This document shows positions 7,140-16,292 of a stretch of 64,000 nt of DNA, in pieces (positions within the stretch are counted from its first letter, which is position 1; every line of letters starts with the position of its first letter). Source of the DNA: Oceanobacter antarcticus (GTDB taxonomy: Bacteria; Pseudomonadota; Gammaproteobacteria; Pseudomonadales; Oceanobacteraceae); assembly GCF_044962685.1 (NCBI RefSeq), contig NZ_JBBKTX010000007.1, positions 1 through 64,000 on the forward strand. The letters are read 5' to 3'. The position numbers were made by a program, and so were the translations under genes. Below the pieces are notes generated by a model. It saw only the letters and a list, made by a program, of their open reading frames with translations. It was not told the DNA's origin and made no database searches.

Positions 7140-7910
7140 TCAAACCGGGTTATCAATATCGACAAACGTGACCTTGATACCAAACTCGGTTTCCAGGTGC
7201 TGCCCCAGAGCCAGAACACCGTAACGCTCGGTGGCGTGATGACCAGCACTGTAGAAATGGGTGCCGGTTTCGCGCGCCAGGTGTACCGCCGGTTCGTTGA
7301 TTTCACCGGTGATATAGGCGTCGACACCGGCATCCACTGCCAGCTGCAGGTAACCCTGCGCGCCACCGGTACACCAGGCAACTGTTTCGATGATGTCTTC
7401 ATCTTCGCCAATATGTAATGGCGTACGATCCAGGCATTCGCCAATCCATTGGGCAAACTCGGCGGCAGCCATCGGCTTTGATAATCGCCCGATCAGGCCG
7501 GGGGTCGTATGATCCAGCGGATCGATAGCGTCGGTGACGGTCAGTTCGAGAATATCGGCCAGCTGGGCGTTGTTGCCCAGTTCAGGGTGAACATCCAGCG
7601 GCAGGTGGTAGGCGATCAGGTTGATATCGTGGGCCAGCAGGGCTTTCAGGCGTTCGCGTTTGATCCCGGTCACACAGGCATTTTCGCCTTTCCAGAAGTA
7701 ACCATGATGCACCAGCAAGGTATCGGCACCGAGCGCAATGGCTTCATCAATCAGCGCCTGATTGGCTGTCACACCGGTGACGATGTGCTGAATGCGATCT
7801 CGACCCTCGACTTGCAGACCATTTGGGCAATAATCCCGGATCTGCCGGTTTTGCAACAATTGGTCCAGATATGTCAGCAGCTGCTGGCGTTCAATAGCGC
7901 CATCTAACAT
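7140..7910 (-). CDS. Nif3-like dinuclear metal-centre protein (YbgI family)
   Basis: The 256-residue protein matches the Nif3/YbgI (DUF34) family, sometimes labelled GTP cyclohydrolase 1 type 2 homologue. Metal-binding motifs are visible: VHHGYFW about 66-72, HLPLDVHPELGNN about 101-113, and the C-terminal HHATERYG. These residues bind a two-metal centre in family structures. The true reaction is not settled. It reads divergently from the DegS-like protease gene with about 100 bases between them. Length is normal for the short bacterial form. Confidence 0.85.
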   Translation of the reverse strand: MLDGAIERQQLLTYLDQLLQNRQIRDYCPNGLQVEGRDRIQHIVTGVTANQALIDEAIALGADTLLVHHGYFWKGENACVTGIKRERLKALLAHDINLIAYHLPLDVHPELGNNAQLADILELTVTDAIDPLDHTTPGLIGRLSKPMAAAEFAQWIGECLDRTPLHIGEDEDIIETVAWCTGGAQGYLQLAVDAGVDAYITGEINEPAVHLARETGTHFYSAGHHATERYGVLALGQHLETEFGIKVTFVDIDNPV

Positions 7911-8010
7911 GATGCGTCTCGCTTATTTCTGTTAAATTTGTTGGCCAGCAATAATCGACCTGATCGTTTGAACCTGCGGCTTGCTCGCAACCCCGTGGAG
8001 ACTTGCTTAC

Positions 8011-9174
8011 ATGCCCCGATATTCCTTTGTTCACACTATGCTGGTGCCATCACTGGTCGGTCTGTGTGTCGCCTTGATGATTCTGCTTTGGGCGCCGCAA
8101 TGGGTGACGCCTGCGCTCCAGCAACAGAACCAGCAAACGGCTGCTGCCGTCCAGCAGGATACACCGACAGCGTCCGGCATGGTGAGCAGTTACGCTGATG
8201 CCGTGGAGCGGGCAGCTCCTGCGGTTGTCAACATTTACACCAGCAAGGTGGTAAAACGCAAACAGCATCCGTTGTTTGATGATCCGCTGTTCCAGCGTTT
8301 TTTCAACACCAAGCCAGAGCCCAGCGAGCGGCTGCAGTCCAGTCTCGGTTCCGGTGTGATCATGACAGCGGAAGGCCATATCCTCACCAATAATCATGTG
8401 ATCAAGGATGCCGACCAGATTGTGGTAGCCCTGCGTGATGGTCGCGAGGCCAGTGCGACCCTGATCGGCTCTGACCCGGAAGCAGATCTGGCCATTCTGA
8501 AAATTGACATGGCGGATCTGCCGGTGATTCAGGTGGCCCATAACGAGCATCTGCGGGTGGGTGATGTTGTACTGGCGATAGGCAACCCGTTTGGCGTTGG
8601 CCAGACGGTGACATTAGGAATTGTGTCGGCTACCGGGCGTAACCAACTGGGGCTGAATACCTATGAGAACTACATTCAGACCGATGCTGCCATTAATCCG
8701 GGGAATTCCGGTGGTGCCTTGATCAATGCCAACGGCGAACTGGTTGGCATCAATACTGCCATTTATTCCCAGAGTGGTGGCAGCGAAGGCATTGGTTTTG
8801 CCATTCCTGGCACGGTTGCCCAGCGGGCACTGACGGATATTTCCCAACACGGTATTGCCATTCGTGGCTGGCTCGGTATCGAAGTGCAGGAGGCAACCCC
8901 AAAACTGCTGGAAGCGCTGGCCCTGCCGGAGGCGCTGGAAGGGCTGATTGTGACGGGTATTTATCAGGATGGCCCTGCGGATCTTTCCGGGCTGACGGTC
9001 GGCGACATCATCGTCAAGATCAACCAGATGGATGCCAGTGATGCCCGTGCCGCGATGAATCAGATCGCTATTCTGCATCCGGGCGACAAGATTCTGGTGG
9101 ATTTTATTCGTGAAGGAAAACTGGCCCAAACCGAAGCGATTGCCGGTCAACGGGGTGCCCAGCCAGAAAGCTGA
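8011..9174 (+). CDS. DegS/AlgW-type membrane-anchored serine protease
   Basis: The 387-residue protein has an N-terminal membrane anchor (about 10-27), a trypsin-like protease domain with His129 (TNNHVI), Asp159 (EADLAILKID) and Ser233 (NPGNSGGAL), and one PDZ domain (about 275-375). One PDZ domain plus an uncleaved anchor fits DegS/AlgW, the periplasmic protease that starts RseA cleavage and sigma-E activation, better than DegP. The ATG at 8011 is chosen over an upstream TTG at 7981 because a GGAG lies about 12 bases before it and the anchor follows directly. It converges with hisD. Confidence 0.88.
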   Translation: MPRYSFVHTMLVPSLVGLCVALMILLWAPQWVTPALQQQNQQTAAAVQQDTPTASGMVSSYADAVERAAPAVVNIYTSKVVKRKQHPLFDDPLFQRFFNTKPEPSERLQSSLGSGVIMTAEGHILTNNHVIKDADQIVVALRDGREASATLIGSDPEADLAILKIDMADLPVIQVAHNEHLRVGDVVLAIGNPFGVGQTVTLGIVSATGRNQLGLNTYENYIQTDAAINPGNSGGALINANGELVGINTAIYSQSGGSEGIGFAIPGTVAQRALTDISQHGIAIRGWLGIEVQEATPKLLEALALPEALEGLIVTGIYQDGPADLSGLTVGDIIVKINQMDASDARAAMNQIAILHPGDKILVDFIREGKLAQTEAIAGQRGAQPES

Positions 9175-9213
9175 GCAGCGGACAGACTCCTGAGCTGGCC
9201 GCCAGCGGCCGCA

Positions 9214-10518
9214 TCAGTCCTTGATGCGGTACTCGGCGGAACGGGCGTGGGCAGTCAGGAACTCACCGCGAGCCAGCGTTGAAGCTACTTTTCCCAGTTC
9301 CGATGCGCCATCAGCTGAACACATAATCAGCGATGAGCGTTTCTGGAAGTCGTACACCCCCAGCGGCGATGAGAAACGCGCCGTGCCCGAGGTGGGCAAT
9401 ACGTGGTTCGGCCCGGCGCAGTAATCACCCAATGCTTCTGCGGTATACCGACCCATAAAGATGGCTCCGGCATGACGGATGGACGGTAACCAGGCTTCCG
9501 GGTCTGCCACCGACAGCTCCAGGTGCTCAGGTGCAATGCGGTTGATAATGGCCACTGCATCGTCGTCCGAGCGGGCGTGAATCAGCGCCCCACGCTCCGC
9601 CAGCGACGTACGGATAATTTCAGCACGTTCCATGGTGGGCAACAGCGTGTTGATGCTGGCTTCCACTTGATCAAGGAAATCGGCATCGGTTGATACCAGG
9701 ATCGACTGGGCATCTTCGTCGTGTTCTGCCTGGGAGAACAGATCCATGGCAATCCAGTCCGGGTTGGTTTTGCCATCACATACCACCAGAATTTCTGACG
9801 GCCCGGCAATCATGTCGATACCGACCTGACCAAACACCATGCGCTTGGCGGTGGCAACGTAAATATTGCCAGGGCCAACGATTTTGTCCACTCCCGGTAC
9901 GGTTTCGGTGCCGTAGGCCAGTGCTGCAACCGCCTGCGCACCACCAATGGTGAAGACCCGCGAAACGCCAGCGGCAGCGGCAGCGGCCAACACCAGTTGA
10001 TTCAGCTCTCCCCCTGGCGTCGGCACCACCATGATGATTTCCTGCACGTCGGCAACGTGAGCCGGAATGGCGTTCATCAAGACCGAAGACGGATACGCGG
10101 CTTTGCCACCGGGGACGTAAATGCCAACGCGGTCCATCGGGGTGATTTTCTGCCCCAGCACGGTGCCGTCGGCTTCGGTATAACGCCAGGAGTCCTGCTG
10201 CTGGTGTTTGTGATACGAACGAACACGTTCAGCGGCCGCCAGCAAGGCGGTACGTTGTGTTTCTGGCAAGCCATCCAGTGCATCCTGCAACTGCTGCTGA
10301 CTCAACTCCAGGTCGGCCATGGACGTCACATCCATCCGGTCGAACTTGTTGGTGTATTCAATCACGGCGGCATCGCCACGGCTGCGCACATTATTGACGA
10401 TGTCGGTGACTGCCTGTTGGACGCCGGTATCGGATACCGAGTCCCATGACAACAGCGCGTCCATCTGGCTGGAAAAATCCGCCTGGGCGGAGCTGAATCG
10501 ACGAATGGATAAAGTCAT
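9214..10518 (-). CDS. hisD: Histidinol dehydrogenase
   Basis: HisD performs the last two steps of histidine synthesis, NAD-dependent oxidation of histidinol to histidine. The 434-residue length is typical. Diagnostic segments are present: VGPGNIYVATAKRMVFG, IAGPSEI, the zinc-binding SQAEHDEDAQ, the catalytic APEHLE with Glu-His, and GDYCAGPNHVLPT. It lies 13 bases after hisG in one direction, an operon arrangement common in Pseudomonas-like genomes. Confidence 0.95.
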   Translation of the reverse strand: MTLSIRRFSSAQADFSSQMDALLSWDSVSDTGVQQAVTDIVNNVRSRGDAAVIEYTNKFDRMDVTSMADLELSQQQLQDALDGLPETQRTALLAAAERVRSYHKHQQQDSWRYTEADGTVLGQKITPMDRVGIYVPGGKAAYPSSVLMNAIPAHVADVQEIIMVVPTPGGELNQLVLAAAAAAGVSRVFTIGGAQAVAALAYGTETVPGVDKIVGPGNIYVATAKRMVFGQVGIDMIAGPSEILVVCDGKTNPDWIAMDLFSQAEHDEDAQSILVSTDADFLDQVEASINTLLPTMERAEIIRTSLAERGALIHARSDDDAVAIINRIAPEHLELSVADPEAWLPSIRHAGAIFMGRYTAEALGDYCAGPNHVLPTSGTARFSSPLGVYDFQKRSSLIMCSADGASELGKVASTLARGEFLTAHARSAEYRIKD

Positions 10519-10531
10519 ATTGTCTCCCCGG

Positions 10532-11182
10532 TTATTTGGCTTGCTGCTGTTGACGCTCTACCGCAGCGCCAATCAAATCGATAATAGGCTGAATCTGGGC
10601 ATGCTTGACCTTCATCGCGGCACGACTGGCCACCAGTCGGGAGCTGATCGGGGCAATCAGGTCACGCGCTTCCAGACCATTGGCCTTGAGGGTATTGCCG
10701 GTATCCACGATGTCGACGATCAAATCCGCCAGGCCCATGATCGGTGCCAGCTCCATGCCACCGTACAGCTTGATAATGTCGACCTGACGGCCCTGTTCGG
10801 CAAAGTAGCGTTTGGCCACGTTGACAAATTTGGTCGCCACCCGCAGCCGCCCTTCTGGCAACGCATAGCCCTTGATGGCCGCCGTCATCAGCCGGCAGGT
10901 CGCAATGTTCAGATCCAGTGGCTCACACAGATTGTCGCTGTTGTACTCCATCAGCACATCCTTGCCCGACACACCCAAATCCGCTGCACCGTATTCGACA
11001 TAGGTCGGTACGTCCGTCGCACGAATCACCACCAGCTTGATATGCTCATGATTGGTATCGAAGATCAGCTTGCGGCTTTTTTGAATGTCTTCCGCCGGAT
11101 GAATGCCCGCCTCGGCCAGCAGGGGCAAAGTGTCATCCAGAATGCGTCCCTTGGACAGTGCAATGGTAAGCGGTTGGGTCAT
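10532..11182 (-). CDS. hisG: ATP phosphoribosyltransferase, short form
   Basis: HisG joins ATP and PRPP in the first, feedback-controlled step of histidine synthesis. At 216 residues it is the short form lacking the C-terminal regulatory domain; such enzymes work as a hetero-octamer with HisZ, which is encoded at 34854-36035 in this window. Visible motifs are the N-terminal ALSKGRILDDTL, the central YGAADLGVSGKD and the PRPP-binding ADLIVDIVDTGNTL. It lies between murA and hisD. Confidence 0.95.
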   Translation of the reverse strand: MTQPLTIALSKGRILDDTLPLLAEAGIHPAEDIQKSRKLIFDTNHEHIKLVVIRATDVPTYVEYGAADLGVSGKDVLMEYNSDNLCEPLDLNIATCRLMTAAIKGYALPEGRLRVATKFVNVAKRYFAEQGRQVDIIKLYGGMELAPIMGLADLIVDIVDTGNTLKANGLEARDLIAPISSRLVASRAAMKVKHAQIQPIIDLIGAAVERQQQQAK

Positions 11183-11211
11183 GATGTCCTCAATCTAGTG
11201 TGGTGTGCCAA

Positions 11212-12477
11212 TCAGCCGGAAATTCGACGGATATTGGCACCCAGCTGCTGAAATTTTTCTTCAATACATTCGTAACCACGATCAATGTGGTAAATGCGAT
11301 TTACGTCGGTGGTGCCATTGGCGACCAGCGCAGCCAGTACCAGCGAGGCCGAAGCCCGCAGGTCGGTGGCCATCACCGGGGCACCACTGAGTGCGGCACG
11401 ACCGGTAATAATGGCCGTGTTACCTTCGACATGAATATCCGCTCCCATGCGCACCAGTTCCTGGGCGTGCATAAAACGGTTTTCAAAGACGGTTTCGATC
11501 ACAGTACCCACACCTTCAGCGACCGCATTCAGCACCACAAACTGGGCTTGCATGTCGGTTGGAAATGCGGGGTGCGGAGCGGTACGAATATTCACTGCTT
11601 TAGGGCGGCGGCCGGTCATATCCAGTTGAATCCAGTCGTCACCGGTGGTGATTTCGGCACCCGCTTCTTGCAATTTCAGCAGCACCGCCTCAAGTAATAA
11701 CGGGTCGGTGTTGCGGGTTCTGACGCAACCGCCGGTCACCGCCGCAGCGACCAGATAAGTACCGGTTTCAATACGATCGGGCAAGACTTCAAAGGAACAG
11801 CCGTGCAGGGTTTCAACACCGTCGACCGTCAAGGTCGCACTGCCTGCTCCCTGAATCTTGGCACCCATGGCAATCAGGCAGTTGGCAAGATCCACCACTT
11901 CTGGTTCGCGGGCAGCGTTTTCAATCACTGTCCGGCCATCCGCCAGCGCGGCAGCCATCAGGATATTTTCCGTGCCGGTCACCGTGGGGGTATCCAGGAA
12001 GATATGCGCGCCCTTTAAACGGCCACCTGGCACATGTGCCTTGATGTAACCATCCAGCACATCAACATGTGCACCCATCGCTTCCATACCACGCAGGTGT
12101 AAATCAACCGGACGGCTGCCAATGGCGCAACCTCCTGGCAAGGATACTTCGGCTTCACCATAACGCGCCAATAATGGCCCCAGCACCAGGATCGATGCCC
12201 GCATGGTGCGCACCAGGTCATAGGGAGCAACACAGCTTTTAACATGGCGGCAATCGGTCTCGACCGACATATCTTCGTTGATCGCCACTTCAACACCCAT
12301 GCACCCCAGCAATTCCAGCATCGTGGTGATGTCATGCAGGTGCGGCAAGTTACCGACCCGCATAACGCCTTCGGCTAGCAAGGTAGCGGCCAGAATTGGT
12401 AAGGCGGAGTTTTTGGCACCCGAGATCCGAACATCACCGGACAGCCGGTTGCCGCCAACAATTTGCAATTTTTCCAT
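11212..12477 (-). CDS. murA: UDP-N-acetylglucosamine 1-carboxyvinyltransferase
   Basis: MurA transfers enolpyruvate from PEP to UDP-GlcNAc, the first committed step of peptidoglycan synthesis, in the cytoplasm. The 421 residues show the paired fold repeats, the N-terminal GAKNSALPILAA loop and the catalytic loop LPGGCAIGSRPVDLHL with Cys117, the residue attacked by fosfomycin in this family. It lies between ibaG and hisG, 15 bases from ibaG, in the conserved mla-ibaG-murA order. Confidence 0.96.
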   Translation of the reverse strand: MEKLQIVGGNRLSGDVRISGAKNSALPILAATLLAEGVMRVGNLPHLHDITTMLELLGCMGVEVAINEDMSVETDCRHVKSCVAPYDLVRTMRASILVLGPLLARYGEAEVSLPGGCAIGSRPVDLHLRGMEAMGAHVDVLDGYIKAHVPGGRLKGAHIFLDTPTVTGTENILMAAALADGRTVIENAAREPEVVDLANCLIAMGAKIQGAGSATLTVDGVETLHGCSFEVLPDRIETGTYLVAAAVTGGCVRTRNTDPLLLEAVLLKLQEAGAEITTGDDWIQLDMTGRRPKAVNIRTAPHPAFPTDMQAQFVVLNAVAEGVGTVIETVFENRFMHAQELVRMGADIHVEGNTAIITGRAALSGAPVMATDLRASASLVLAALVANGTTDVNRIYHIDRGYECIEEKFQQLGANIRRISG

Positions 12478-12491
12478 GTGTCTTCCAAAAA

Positions 12492-12737
12492 TCAGCGCGC
12501 AGCATACTCAGCGCTGGTGAAGGTACGAATAGTCACGGCATGCAGCGAGCCATTGGCGATCAGAGGGTTAAGTACTTTGTAGACAACCTGCTGGCGTTTA
12601 ACGGCATTCAGGCCTTCAAAATGATCGCCGATGCCCTCTACCTGATATTGGTAACCATCACCATCAACAGACCACTGGACGTCAGGAAACTGGCTTTCCA
12701 GCATGGCCTGGATTTCGGAGAGTGTAGAAGGTGTCAT
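12492..12737 (-). CDS. ibaG: BolA-family protein IbaG
   Basis: The 81-residue protein has the BolA/IbaG fold: an N-terminal helix, the GDGYQYQVEGIGDHF segment and the C-terminal LNPLIANGSLHAVTIRTFT. BolA-like proteins bind Fe-S clusters together with monothiol glutaredoxins. It sits in the usual place just before murA, 175 bases after mlaB, so it may have its own promoter. Confidence 0.88.
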   Translation of the reverse strand: MTPSTLSEIQAMLESQFPDVQWSVDGDGYQYQVEGIGDHFEGLNAVKRQQVVYKVLNPLIANGSLHAVTIRTFTSAEYAAR

Positions 12738-12876
12738 ATTGCTCCACCGGTATTGGAATTAGAGAGGGCGGGAATGATAGCGGATTTAGTGGATCAGAAT
12801 AAGTGGAAGGAGGATCAGCAATAGATATTCGGCCGATAGTCAGCTGAGGGGGCCAGGCCGTACGCGGTGACCATCA

Positions 12877-12905
12877 GGAACGGCACCCAAGCCGTCCCTC
12901 TTTTT
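12877..12905. terminator. Hairpin downstream of mlaB
   Basis: GGAACGGC (12878-12885) pairs with GCCGTCCC (12891-12898) with one mismatch around a short loop, and on the plus strand is followed by CTCTTTTTAT. The mla operon reads on the minus strand, where the tail is not T-rich, so this would be a weak or oppositely acting terminator. Its place right after the mlaB stop still suggests a 3'-end structure. Confidence 0.35.
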
Positions 12906-12912
12906 ATGTGCG

Positions 12913-13224
12913 TTATGCGTCAGTGACCATGACTTCGGCAAACAGCACTTCCAGGTCACTGACCTGCAGAATAGGCATCAACCGTTCTGGCACCGAGCGA
13001 ATGGTCATGTGAATGTCGTGCTGGCGTGCGGTTCTCATCCAATCGAGTAGCAGTGCCACGGCAGCACTCGATACCCGATCCACATTGGACATATCCAGAC
13101 ACCATTCGCCACCGGAGCTGCGAATCATTTCGTGCCCTGGTTCAATCAAGGCAACCACAGTGGACGCCAGCATGTCACCACTGACATTGGCCAGGTTGGC
13201 GGAGAGGGACTCAAGCGTGGTCAT
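12913..13224 (-). CDS. mlaB: MlaB, STAS-domain subunit of the phospholipid transporter
   Basis: The 103-residue protein has a STAS domain (EWCLDMSNVDRVSSAAVALLLDW), the part that binds MlaF in the inner-membrane MlaFEDB complex. The start is the ATG at 13224, which overlaps the last base of the mlaC stop; a longer frame upstream lies within mlaC and is rejected. It is the last gene of mlaFEDCB. Confidence 0.87.
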   Translation of the reverse strand: MTTLESLSANLANVSGDMLASTVVALIEPGHEMIRSSGGEWCLDMSNVDRVSSAAVALLLDWMRTARQHDIHMTIRSVPERLMPILQVSDLEVLFAEVMVTDA

Positions 13225-13892
13225 TATTGTGCCCCACTGACAACGGAGCGCTTGCGCAACTCGCGTCCCTGCTCTTGCAAATTTTCGATCCATTGATCGA
13301 TGGCCGCACCAATATTGCCATTGTTATCTTCAACCAGCTGAACAAACTGTTCATTAAACAATTGTCCGATGTTGATGCCGTTAACAATCACGTTTTGCGC
13401 TTTCCAGGCGTAGGAGGACAGGTCGTAGTACATGCTCTGGGTGATGGGAAAAACCCGACCACTGGGGGTAATAACTTCCAGATCGACCAGAGTGTTGGAT
13501 GATGTGTGTTCAAAATCCTTGCGAGGCGGTAGCATCCGGACTTCGTAATCGGTGAACTCAATCAGGCCGGTCGCGTAGGAACTCAGCAAACTGCGCTTGA
13601 AGGCACGGGCAAAACGCTGACGTTGTTCCTTGCTGGCATCAAAATAATAACGCCCCATGATCTTGCGAGTCAGCCGGCGAAAATCCACCATCGGCCCCAA
13701 CACATCTTCCAGCTCCCAATAAAACCGGGCCTTGTCGCTCTCGTAAAGATCCCGATTGGTGTTGATTTTCTCCAGCACCTTGGTCGTTACCCGTCGCACC
13801 ACTTCGTGGGCGTGCTCACCCAGTTCTTCTGACTCAAGTGCCTGAACACCAGGCGCAAGCAATACCATAAGCAATAATAGCAACCGAATCAT
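13224..13892 (-). CDS. mlaC: MlaC, periplasmic phospholipid-binding protein
   Basis: MlaC carries phospholipid between the outer-membrane MlaA complex and inner-membrane MlaFEDB. The 222-residue protein has a signal peptide (about 1-19) and the family pattern FYWELEDVLGPMVDFRRLTRKIMGRYYFDAS and FAFAFKRSLL-like helix (FARAFKRSLLSSYATGL). It follows mlaD after an unusually long 132-base gap holding a perfect hairpin, and overlaps mlaB by one base. Confidence 0.92.
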   Translation of the reverse strand: MIRLLLLLMVLLAPGVQALESEELGEHAHEVVRRVTTKVLEKINTNRDLYESDKARFYWELEDVLGPMVDFRRLTRKIMGRYYFDASKEQRQRFARAFKRSLLSSYATGLIEFTDYEVRMLPPRKDFEHTSSNTLVDLEVITPSGRVFPITQSMYYDLSSYAWKAQNVIVNGINIGQLFNEQFVQLVEDNNGNIGAAIDQWIENLQEQGRELRKRSVVSGAQ

Positions 13893-13940
13893 GCCGTCTC
13901 CTTCTCTCCATGTAGCGCGGGCTTATCGTTGTGTGTCAAC

Positions 13941-13960
13941 CGTATGGCAGCAGCCATACG
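13941..13960. other. Perfect hairpin between mlaD and mlaC
   Basis: CGTATGGC (13941-13948) and GCCATACG (13953-13960) form an uninterrupted 8-bp stem with a 4-base loop. No T-run follows in the direction of transcription, so it is not a classic terminator. It may protect or process the mRNA, or be a binding site. Confidence 0.55.
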
Positions 13961-14024
13961 CCTGATCTGGAAAGCTAAGTTACAACTATTACAAATTGCA
14001 ACAAAGTGATCCTGAAACAGCAAA

Positions 14025-14486
14025 TCAGCCATCTTCTGCTTTGTTAAACAAGAAACGGCCAATTAATTCCTCAAGTACCAGCGCCGACTGGGTATCTTCA
14101 ATCCAGTCGCCTGCTTTGAGGAAGTCTTCCTCGGCACCCACTGTCAGGCCAATGTATTTTTCTCCCAGCAAGCCTGCGGTAAGAATCGCCGCTGACGTAT
14201 CGCTGGTCAGGGTGCTCATGTCCTTGGTGATTTCCATCTCGACAACAGCCGAGTACCATTCTTTGTCGAGGTACACTTTGGTCACCCGACCAATGGTTAC
14301 TCCCGCCATGGAGACCTTGGCGCGCTCATTCAGCCCCCCCAGATTTTCGAAACGGGCCTTGATGGTATAGGTATCTCCGGCATCACTCATCGACAAACCG
14401 CTGACGCGGAGCGCCATCAGTACCAGAGCCAGGATACCGATCACCATAAAAGCACCGACGGTGAGCTCTACAGAACGCTTTTGCAT
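14025..14486 (-). CDS. mlaD: MlaD, MCE-domain subunit
   Basis: The 153-residue protein has one N-terminal membrane helix (about 8-28) and an MCE/MlaD domain (about 40-115, with YTIKARFENLGGL and VSMAGVTIGRVTKVYLD). Six copies form the periplasmic ring of the phospholipid transporter. It begins two bases after mlaE ends; the product is of usual length for a one-MCE protein. Confidence 0.93.
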   Translation of the reverse strand: MQKRSVELTVGAFMVIGILALVLMALRVSGLSMSDAGDTYTIKARFENLGGLNERAKVSMAGVTIGRVTKVYLDKEWYSAVVEMEITKDMSTLTSDTSAAILTAGLLGEKYIGLTVGAEEDFLKAGDWIEDTQSALVLEELIGRFLFNKAEDG

Positions 14487-14488
14487 AA

Positions 14489-15271
14489 TTAAACGCCTCC
14501 AAACATGACTGCTGTCAGTACAAAATCGAGTCCCAATACCGCCAGCGAGGAAATCACCACCGTCTGGGTTGTTGCCTTGCCAATGCCTTCTGAAGTCGGC
14601 ATTGATGCATAGCCCTGATAAACCGCAATCCAGGTCACCACCCAGCCAAATGCGACCGACTTGATAATTCCCTTGACCACGTCGTTATAAAATTCGACTG
14701 ACGCCTGCATATTGCCCCAGTAGGCACCTTCATCAATACCCAACATATCAACGGCAACAAAGGCCCCGCCCCAGATGCCCACGGTATTAAATATCAGCGT
14801 CAGCACGGGCAGCGAGATAATACCGGCCCACAAACGCGGCGTAATCACTCGCTTGAGCGGATCAACCCCCATCATTTCCATCGCCGACAACTGTTCCGTT
14901 GCCTTCATCAGGCCAATTTCTGCCGTTAACGCGGAACCAGCCCGCCCGGCAAACAACAGCGCCGCGACCACCGGCCCCAGCTCACGCAACAGCGTCAGCG
15001 ACACCAGCGTGCCCAGCGCCGCCTCGGAGCCAAAATCAACCAGAATGGTATAGCCTTGCAACCCCAGCACCATACCGACAAAAAAGCCGGCAACGGCAAT
15101 AATACTGAGCGAGCGCACACCAACAGAATAGAGTTGTCGAATCAGGTCAGAAAACGTCGCACTGCCTGGGCCGCCCCAAGCCAGCGAATGCCATAACACC
15201 AGGGACGCGGCGCCCAGTGCCTCAATGGAAGACAAGCCACGACGGCCCAGCAACTGCAATCGATTGAGCAT
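14489..15271 (-). CDS. mlaE: MlaE, ABC permease of the phospholipid transporter
   Basis: The 260-residue protein is a multi-pass membrane permease of the MlaE/TRIC family, with the diagnostic LRELGPVVAALLFAGRAGSALTAE region and the SAMEMMGVDPLKRVITPR cytoplasmic segment that contacts MlaF. It is 2 bases from mlaF and 2 bases from mlaD, so the operon is tight. Confidence 0.95.
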   Translation of the reverse strand: MLNRLQLLGRRGLSSIEALGAASLVLWHSLAWGGPGSATFSDLIRQLYSVGVRSLSIIAVAGFFVGMVLGLQGYTILVDFGSEAALGTLVSLTLLRELGPVVAALLFAGRAGSALTAEIGLMKATEQLSAMEMMGVDPLKRVITPRLWAGIISLPVLTLIFNTVGIWGGAFVAVDMLGIDEGAYWGNMQASVEFYNDVVKGIIKSVAFGWVVTWIAVYQGYASMPTSEGIGKATTQTVVISSLAVLGLDFVLTAVMFGGV

Positions 15272-15273
15272 AT

Positions 15274-16086
15274 TCAGTCGCTCCCTGCCAATATGTCCTG
15301 GCGGTAATCATTCGCGGGATAATGAAACGGTACCGGCCCATCAGGGTCGCCATTGAGGAACTGGCGAACTTCATCCGAGCCTTCATGCAACAGCTCATTC
15401 GGCGTGCCAAAACCGATCACCTTGCCACCCGAGACCAGGCACAGGTAATCAGCAATCCCGCAACATTCCTCAACATCGTGGGATACCAGCAGGCTGGTCA
15501 GTCCGAGTGCCTTGTTCAGCCCGCGAATCAGCTTGACGATCATTCCCATTGAAATAGGGTCAAGACCGGTAAAGGGTTCGTCGTACATGATCAGTTCAGG
15601 ATCCATGGCGATGGAACGTGCCAGTGCCACGCGCCGCGCCATGCCGCCGGACAATTCAGCCGGATTAAGACTGCGAGCTCCGCGCAAACCGACGGCTTCC
15701 AGCTTCATCAGTACCAGATCCCGAATCATGGATTCGGGCAGATCGGTATGAACACGCAAGGGGAAAGCCACGTTATCGAACACATCCAAGTCAGTAAACA
15801 GGGCACCGGTCTGGAACAACATGCCCATTTTCTGTTTGCGGAGTTCGAACAGCTGATGACGTTTGAGCGTGGTGATTTCTTCTCCGGCCAGCAGGATAGA
15901 ACCACTGTCGGGCAATAATTGGCCGCCAATCAGACGCAGCAAGGTTGTTTTCCCGGTGCCACTGGGACCCATGATTGCGGTGACCTTGCCACGAGGAAAA
16001 TCGACGGACAGGCCGTCGTAGATCAGACGGTCGCCACGCGTAAAGGTCAGATCACGCACCGAAATGTAGGGCTGCTCAACCACCAT
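15274..16086 (-). CDS. mlaF: MlaF, ABC ATPase of the phospholipid transporter
   Basis: The 270-residue ATPase has Walker A GPSGTGKTT, signature LSGGMARRVALAR, Walker B LIMYDEPFTGLDP and the switch histidine in LLVSHDVEE. It powers phospholipid movement between inner and outer membrane leaflets. The start is the ATG at 16086 preceded by AAGGAAG; a longer frame to 16203 runs into the promoter region and is not used. It is the first gene of mlaFEDCB. Confidence 0.94.
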   Translation of the reverse strand: MVVEQPYISVRDLTFTRGDRLIYDGLSVDFPRGKVTAIMGPSGTGKTTLLRLIGGQLLPDSGSILLAGEEITTLKRHQLFELRKQKMGMLFQTGALFTDLDVFDNVAFPLRVHTDLPESMIRDLVLMKLEAVGLRGARSLNPAELSGGMARRVALARSIAMDPELIMYDEPFTGLDPISMGMIVKLIRGLNKALGLTSLLVSHDVEECCGIADYLCLVSGGKVIGFGTPNELLHEGSDEVRQFLNGDPDGPVPFHYPANDYRQDILAGSD

Positions 16087-16211
16087 GAAAGCTTCCTTAC
16101 CTGGGCCGGAAATGCGGGGTTTAAAGTGAGCGCTAGCATAGCGGATTGCACAGACAGAACCAACGCTGCTTTTGTGATGACCTTCACCCGCCACAAAACG
16201 CATTGTTCCAA

Positions 16212-16239
16212 TTGCGCCCTTGCGCCCCTTCGGTACAAT
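16212..16239 (+). promoter_or_regulatory. Candidate promoter for the yrbG-kdsD-lpt operon
   Basis: TTGCGC (16212-16217) and TACAAT (16234-16239) are separated by 16 bases, a sigma-70-like pair about 54 bases before the yrbG start. It lies in the 206-base divergent region shared with mlaF. The -35 box is weak. Confidence 0.35.
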
Positions 16240-16292
16240 GCGGCCTCTCTATCATCAAGCACGTCAAAGCAGAATTCACCTGCAGGAGCATC

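Noticed and set aside
9198..9211. Terminator between the DegS-like gene and hisD
   Set aside because: GGCCGC/GCGGCC form a short stem, but no T-run follows on either strand.
16146..16292. Longer N-terminus for YrbG
   Set aside because: The extension covers the intergenic promoter region and the downstream ATG has a good ribosome binding site and family-typical start.
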